Part shown: positions 58,105 to 64,000 of the stretch, piece after piece
Layout of the letters: every line of letters begins with the position of its first letter
Position numbering within the stretch: position 1 is the first letter of the stretch
Assembly (NCBI GenBank): GCA_963924555.1
Contig: OZ004582.1
Location: 62,001-126,000 of the forward strand
Direction: 5' to 3'
Length of the DNA stretch: 64,000 bases
Source: Crambe crambe
Lineage: Eukaryota > Porifera > Demospongiae > Poecilosclerida > Crambeidae
Made by a program: the position numbers and the translations under genes
The notes under the pieces: model-generated
Seen by the model: only the letters and a program-made list of their open reading frames with translations
The model's database searches: none
What the model was told of the DNA's origin: nothing

Positions 58105-60702
58105 AATGGGTAGAAAACAGTCAGGAGGGATAACCTGAGAAGCATGGGGGATAACCTCTGAATAAAATCCCCCCAGGACATTTAACCTTGCCCCCATGAG
58201 CACTACAGATCCCCCAGGGGGTGTACATTTGCCCTTCGGGCCGATTTTGACCTCTAACCTCAACCTAACCTAACCTGAACCTAACCTGAAGAAACCTGAA
58301 TGGGTGGAAAACAGTCAGGAGGGATAACCTGAGAAGCATGAGGGATAATTTCGTGGTAATCCAGATGAAAATGCCCCCAGGACAGCTAACCCTGCCCTCA
58401 TGTACCATAGAGATCCCCTAGGGGGTGTACATATGCCCTTAGGGCCGATTTGGACCTCTAACCTCAACCTAACCTCAACCTAACCTAACCTGAAGAAACC
58501 TGAAGAAACCTGAAGAAACCTGAATGGGTGGAAAACAGTCAGGAGGGATAACCTGAGAAGCATGAGGGATAATTTCGTGGTAATCCAGATGAAATTGCCC
58601 CCAGGACAGCTAACCCTGCCCCCATGTGCCATAGAGATCCCCTAGGGGGTGTACATATGCCCTTAGGGCCGATTTGGACCTCTAACCTCAACCTAACCTC
58701 AACCTAACCTAACCTGAAGAAACCTGAAGAAACCTGAATGGGTGGAAAACAGTCAGGAGGGATAACCTGAGAAGCATGAGGGATAATTTCGTGGTAATCC
58801 AGATGAAATTGCCCCCAGGACAGCTAACCCTGCCCCCATGTGCCATAGAGATCCCCTAGGGGGTGTACATATGCCCTTAGGGCCGATTTGGACCTCTAAC
58901 CTCAACCTAACCTCAACCTAACCTAACCTGAAGAAACCTGAAGAAACCTGAAGAAACCTGAATGGGTGGAAAACAGTCAGGAGGGATAACCTGAGAAGCA
59001 TGAGGGATAACCTCGTGGTAGTCCGGATGAAAATGCCCCCAGGACAGCTAACCCTGCCCTCATGTGCCATAGAGATCCCCTAGGGGGTGTACATATGCCC
59101 TTCAGGCCGATTTGGACCTCTAACCTCAACCTAACCTCAACCTAACCTAACCTGAAGAAACCTGAAGAAACCTGAAGAAACCTGAATGGGTGGAAAACAG
59201 TCAGGAGGGATAACCCGAGAGGCATGGGGGATAACCTCGTGGTAGTCCGGATGAAAATGCCCCCAGGACAGCTAACCCTGCCCTCATGTACCATAGAGAT
59301 CCCCTAGGGGGTGTACATATGCCCTTAGGGCCGATTTGGACCTCTAACCTCAACCTAACCTCAACCTAACCTAACCTGAAGAAACCTGAAGAAACCTGAA
59401 GAAACCTGAATGGGTGGAAAACAGTCAGGAGGGATAACCTGAGAAGCATGAGGGATAATTTCGTGGTAATCCAGATGAAATTGCCCCCAGGACAGCTAAC
59501 CCTGCCCCCATGTGCCATAGAGATCCCCTAGGGGGTGTACATATGCCCTTAGGGCCGATTTGGACCTCTAACCTCAACCTAACCTCAACCTAACCTAACC
59601 TGAAGAAACCTGAAGAAACCTGAATGGGTGGAAAACAGTCAGGAGGGATAACCTGAGAAGCATGAGGGATAATTTCGTGGTAATCCAGATGAAATTGCCC
59701 CCAGGACAGCTAACCCTGCCCCCATGTGCCATAGAGATCCCCTAGGGGGTGTACATATGCCCTTAGGGCCGATTTGGACCTCTAACCTCAACCTAACCTC
59801 AACCTAACCTAACCTGAAGAAACCTGAAGAAACCTGAATGGGTGGAAAACAGTCAGGAGGGATAACCTGAGAAGCATGAGGGATAATTTCGTGGTAATCC
59901 AGATGAAATTGCCCCCAGGACAGCTAACCCTGCCCCCATGTGCCATAGAGATCCCCTAGGGGGTGTACATATGCCCTTAGGGCCGATTTGGACCTCTAAC
60001 CTCAACCTAACCTCAACCTAACCTAACCTGAAGAAACCTGAAGAAACCTGAAGAAACCTGAATGGGTGGAAAACAGTCAGGAGGGATAACCTGAGAAGCA
60101 TGAGGGATAACCTCGTGGTAGTCCGGATGAAAATGCCCCCAGGACAGCTAACCCTGCCCTCATGTGCCATAGAGATCCCCTAGGGGGTGTACATATGCCC
60201 TTCAGGCCGATTTGGACCTCTAACCTCAACCTAACCTCAACCTAACCTAACCTGAAGAAACCTGAAGAAACCTGAAGAAACCTGAATGGGTGGAAAACAG
60301 TCAGGAGGGATAACCCGAGAGGCATGGGGGATAACCTCGTGGTAGTCCGGATGAAAATGCCCCCAGGACAGCTAACCCTGCCCTCATGTACCATAGAGAT
60401 CCCCTAGGGGGTGTACATATGCCCTTAGGGCCGATTTGGACCTCTAACCTCAACCTAACCTAACCTGAAGAAACCTGAAGAAACCTGAATGGGTGGAAAA
60501 CAGTCAGGAGGGATAACCTGAGAAGCATGAGGGATAATTTCGTGGTAATCCAGATGAAATTGCCCCCAGGACAGCTAACCCTGCCCCCATGTGCCATAGA
60601 GATCCCCTAGGGGGTGTACATATGCCCTTCGGGCCGATTTGGACCTCTAACCTCAACCTAACCTAACCTGAACCTAACCTGAAGAAACCTGAAGAAATCT
60701 GA
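58105..60702. repeat. I array: 214/224-bp satellite, about 12 monomers (X unit 9)
   Basis: Same two monomer types, with a different order and number from the other units. Confidence 0.88.
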
Positions 60703-60736
60703 GGGCTTATCTCCTTAACCTGTAGGTTGAGGTCTT

Positions 60737-61028
60737 AACCCAGGGGCACCTAATTTAGCCATGTAGGTTTATAACCTCAACCTGTATTAACCCGGGGGCA
60801 CCTAATTTAGCCATGTAGGTTTATAACCTCAACCTGTATTAACCCGGGGGCACCTAATTTAGCCATGTAGGTTTATAACCTCAACCTGTATTAACCCGGG
60901 GGCACCTAATTTAGCCATGTAGGTTTATAACCTCAACCTGTATTAACCCGGGGGCACCTAATTTAGCCATGTAGGTTTATAACCTCAACCTGTATTAACC
61001 CGGGGCACCTAATTTAGCCATGTAGGTT
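60737..61028. repeat. A satellite, 52 bp x 6 (X unit 9)
   Basis: Shortest complete A array of the window. Confidence 0.9.
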
Positions 61029-61036
61029 ATATACTT

Positions 61037-61295
61037 TGAAATCTAGCCCTTCCGAGTTGCATCTTGCCCTAATCATCCCTTCCAAGTTGCATCTAGCCCT
61101 AGTCATCCCTTCCGAGTTGCATCTAGCCCTAGTCATCCCTTCCGAGTTGCATCTAGCCCTAGTCATCCCTTCTGAGTTGCATTTAGCCCTAGACATCCCT
61201 TCCAAGTTGCATCTAGCCCTAGACATCCCTTCCAAGTTGAATCTAGCTCTAGTCATCCCTTCCGAGTTGCATCTAGCCCTAGTCATCCCTTCTAT
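61037..61295. repeat. B satellite, 30 bp (X unit 9)
   Basis: Same monomers as units 4 and 6. Confidence 0.88.
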
Positions 61296-63043
61296 GAAAC
61301 CATGAAGGATATTCACTGAGACGTGCAAGCCAGGAGGGAAAGGTAAGGTCATAGCTAGGAGGGATGATATATCTGGTCACCAATTGTCCTCTCAGAATCC
61401 ATGGGGGCCACCAATTGTCCTCCTAGAAGTATCTGAAATTTCAAAGTCCCAGAATATCCAGGAAGGATCGAATACGAAACCATGAAGGATATTCACTGAG
61501 ATGTGCAAGCCAGGAGGGAAAGGTAAGGTCATAGCTAGGAGGGATGATATATCTGGCCCATGGGGGGTCACCAATTGTCCTCCCAGAATCCATGGGGGTC
61601 ACCAATTGTCCTCTCAGGATCCATGGGGGCCACCAATTGTCCTCCAAGAATCCATGGGGGCCACCAATTGTCCTCCAAGAAGGAGCTGAAATTTCAAAGT
61701 CCCAGAATATCCAGGAAGGATCGAATACGAAACCATGAAGGATATTCACTGAGATATGCAAGCCAGGAGGGAAAGGTAAGGTCATAGCTAGGAGGGATGA
61801 TATATCTGGTCACCAATTGTCCTCTCAGAATCCATGGGGGCCACCAATTGTCCTCCTAGAAGTATCTGAAATTTCAAAGTCCCAGAATATCCAGGAAGGA
61901 TCGAATACGAAACCATGAAGGATATTCACTGAGACGTGCAAGCCAGGAGGGAAAGGTAAGGTCATAGCTAGGAGGGATGATATATCTGGCCCATGGGGGA
62001 TCACCAATTGTCCTCCCAGAATCCATGGGGGTCACCAATTGTCCTCTCAGGATCCATGGGGGCCACCAATTGTCCTCCAAGAATCCATGGGGGCCACCAA
62101 TTGTCCTCCAAGAAGGAGCTGAAATTTCAAAGTCCCAGAATATCCAGGAAGGATCAATATGAAACCATGAAGGATATTCACTGAGATGTGCAAGCCAGGA
62201 GGGAAAGGTAAGGTCATAGCTAGGAGGGATGAGGGGGGTCACCAATTGTCCTCTCAGGATCCATGGGGGCCACCAATTGTCCTCCAAGAATCCATGGGGG
62301 CCACCAATTGTCCTCCAAGAAGGAGCTGAAATTTCAAAGTCCCAGAATATCCAGGAAGGATCGAATACGAAACCATGAAGGATATTCACTGAGATGTGCA
62401 AGCCAGGAGGGAAAGGTAAGGTCATAGCTAGGAGGGATGATATATCTGGCCCATGGGGGGTCACCAATTGTCCTCCCAGAATCCATGGGGGTCACCAATT
62501 GTCCTCTCAGGATCCATGGGGGCCACCAATTGTCCTCCAAGAATCCATGGGGGCCACCAATTGTCCTCCAAGAAGGAGCTGAAATTTCAAAGTCCCAGAA
62601 TATCCAGGAAGGATCGAATATGAAACCATGAAGGATATTCACTGAGATGTGCAAGCCAGGAGGGAAAGGTAAGGTCATAGCTAGGAGGGATGATGGGGGT
62701 CACCAATTGTCCTCTCAGGATCCATGGGGGCCACCAATTGTCCTCCAAGAATCCATGGGGGCCACCAATTGTCCTCCAAGAAGGAGCTGAAATTTCAAAG
62801 TCCCAGAATATCCAGGAAGGATCGAATACGAAACCATGAAGGATATCCACTGAGATGTGCAAGGTAAGGTCATAGCTAGGAGGGATGATATATCTGGCCC
62901 ATGGGGGTCACCAATTGTCCTCTCAGAATCCATGGGGGCCACCAATTGTCCTCCTAGAAGTATCTGAAATTTCAAGGTCCCAGAATATCCAGGAAGGATC
63001 CATGAAGGATATTCACCGAGACGTGCAAGCCGGGAGGGAAAGA
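61296..63043. repeat. C region: nested 31-bp repeats (X unit 9)
   Basis: Same elements as unit 2 in a partly different order. Confidence 0.85.
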
Positions 63044-63327
63044 TAAAAAAGAGACGACTCTATTCCGAAGAAGAATACTCAATCCTAAAGAGATATTTCG
63101 ACTAATCAATCATTCTCACAAAAAACAGTTCTAATGTAATCAATCATTCTCACAATTTCTTTATATTTCAAATCAAGTCTCACAATTCAATTATAAAAAA
63201 TTTTTCCTCTCGATTAGGACTAGAAATTTAGATACTTTTGGCTGGACATCCCTCCTAGCTATACACTTGCTGGTGGTTGAGGGGTGGAGTTTGATGTGCT
63301 TTGGGAAGGCGTGGCCACAACTTCTTG
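63044..63327. pseudogene. D1: recombinase 3' fragment with inverted core (X unit 9)
   Basis: Same structure and breakpoints as in unit 2, so the rearrangement predates the spread of the complete X units. Confidence 0.75.
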
Positions 63328-63495
63328 TGCATTACCATGACTTGAGGGACTTTTGTAATCTCTATCAGGCCTTTAGGGACTTTGCATGGACTTGAGGGAC
63401 TTAAGTGTACTTGGTAATACTTCCAAATGTAGGAATAGACTTGAGGGACATCTACTGTGCATTACCATGACTTGAGGGACTTCATAAATACTTAA

Positions 63496-64000
63496 CTAAC
63501 CTCATGGATACTTTACCTCAACCCCTGTTAACGAAACAAAACCTCATGGCTATTTTACCTCTGAAAACCTCAACCCAGGTTAACAAGACATAACCTCATG
63601 GCTATTTTACCTCTGGAAACCTCAACCCAGGTTAACGTTGGATAACCTCATGGCTATTTTACCTCAACCCAGGTTAACAAGACATAACCTCATGGCTATT
63701 TTACCTCTGGAAACCTCAACCCAGGTTAACGTTGGATAACCTCATGGCTATTTTACCTCAACCCAGGTTAACAAGACATAACCTCATGGCTATTTTACCT
63801 CTGGAAACCTCAACCCAGGTTAACGTTGGATAACCTCATGGCTATTTTACCTCTGGAAACCTCAACCCAGGTTAACAAGACATAACCTCATGGCTATTTT
63901 ACCTCTGGAAACCTCAACCCAGGTTAACATTGGATAACCTCATGGCTATTTTACCTCTGGAAACCTCAACCCAGATTAACAAGACATAACCTCATGGCTA
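63496..64000. repeat. F satellite, 52 bp (X unit 9, cut by window end)
   Basis: Alternating monomers continue to the last base of the window. Confidence 0.88.

Larger units (their letters stand above)
57520..64000 (+). mobile_element. Family X unit 9 (right part outside window)
   Basis: Begins with an intact H block directly after six CCCTAG hexamers. H 57520-58104, I 58105-60702, A 60737-61028, B 61037-61295, C 61296-63043, D1 63044-63327, E 63327-63495, F 63496 to the window end. This shows the natural left end of family X (ctatggagtcgg) abutting the hexamer, as at the unit 1/2, 2/3 and 3/4 junctions. Confidence 0.8.

Overview
The window is eukaryotic and almost certainly metazoan. Its real genes have very short GT-AG introns (47 to 193 nt) and CCAAT, CRE and E2F-like promoter motifs. 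A 200-N scaffold gap lies at 51670-51869. Short introns would suit a sponge or another early-branching animal, but this is a guess and no host gene is present to settle it. I see no tRNA, rRNA, CRISPR array or bacterial operon. Nearly everything is repeat.

The window is a chain of mobile or subtelomere-like units, every one of which meets its neighbour at the hexamer CCCTAG (single, double, or an array of up to 13). Three families occur. Family X (about 8.3-9.4 kb when complete) fills 1-31857, 34454-37080, 37093-45917, 45938-48272, 48285-51600 and 57520-64000. Family Y is one non-coding 2.5 kb insert at 31943-34441. Family Z is one insert at about 51613-57483. All X units have the same orientation, and all CCCTAG blocks read C-rich on the + strand, as expected if a telomere lies to the left.

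A complete X unit reads, left to right: H (unique, ~585 bp), I (214/224-bp tandem repeat), A (52-bp satellite), B (30-bp satellite), C (31-bp CCATGG repeats), D1 (rearranged recombinase fragment), E (140-bp repeat), F (second 52-bp satellite), C', D2 (recombinase 3' fragment), E', F', G (unique right end), then CCCTAG. Units at 5278-14450 and 14451-22767 are nearly identical and differ in length by exactly four 214-bp I monomers.

One X unit (37093-45917) carries intact genes where the others carry fragments. A seven-exon gene on the minus strand (40676-43176) encodes a 647-residue protein with a polyglutamine tract, a C2H2-like zinc finger, a tyrosine recombinase domain (R416, K446, R514, H540, Y549) and a SANT/Myb-like C-terminus. 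It diverges from a two-exon zinc-finger/coiled-coil gene (43495-44350), sharing a 318-bp promoter region with triplicated CCAAT boxes. Family Z carries a related eight-exon recombinase of 672 residues (54158-56552), with the same order zinc finger, recombinase, SANT and catalytic residues R451, K481, R554, H579, Y588. All exon junctions in the three genes keep frame.

The architecture resembles Crypton-type YR DNA transposons. My working model is a group of YR elements that use CCCTAG, a telomere-like hexamer, as their recombination site. They insert into or beside one another and leave tandem units and truncated copies separated by the hexamer. The gene models and the junction pattern are read from the sequence; the mechanism is inferred.
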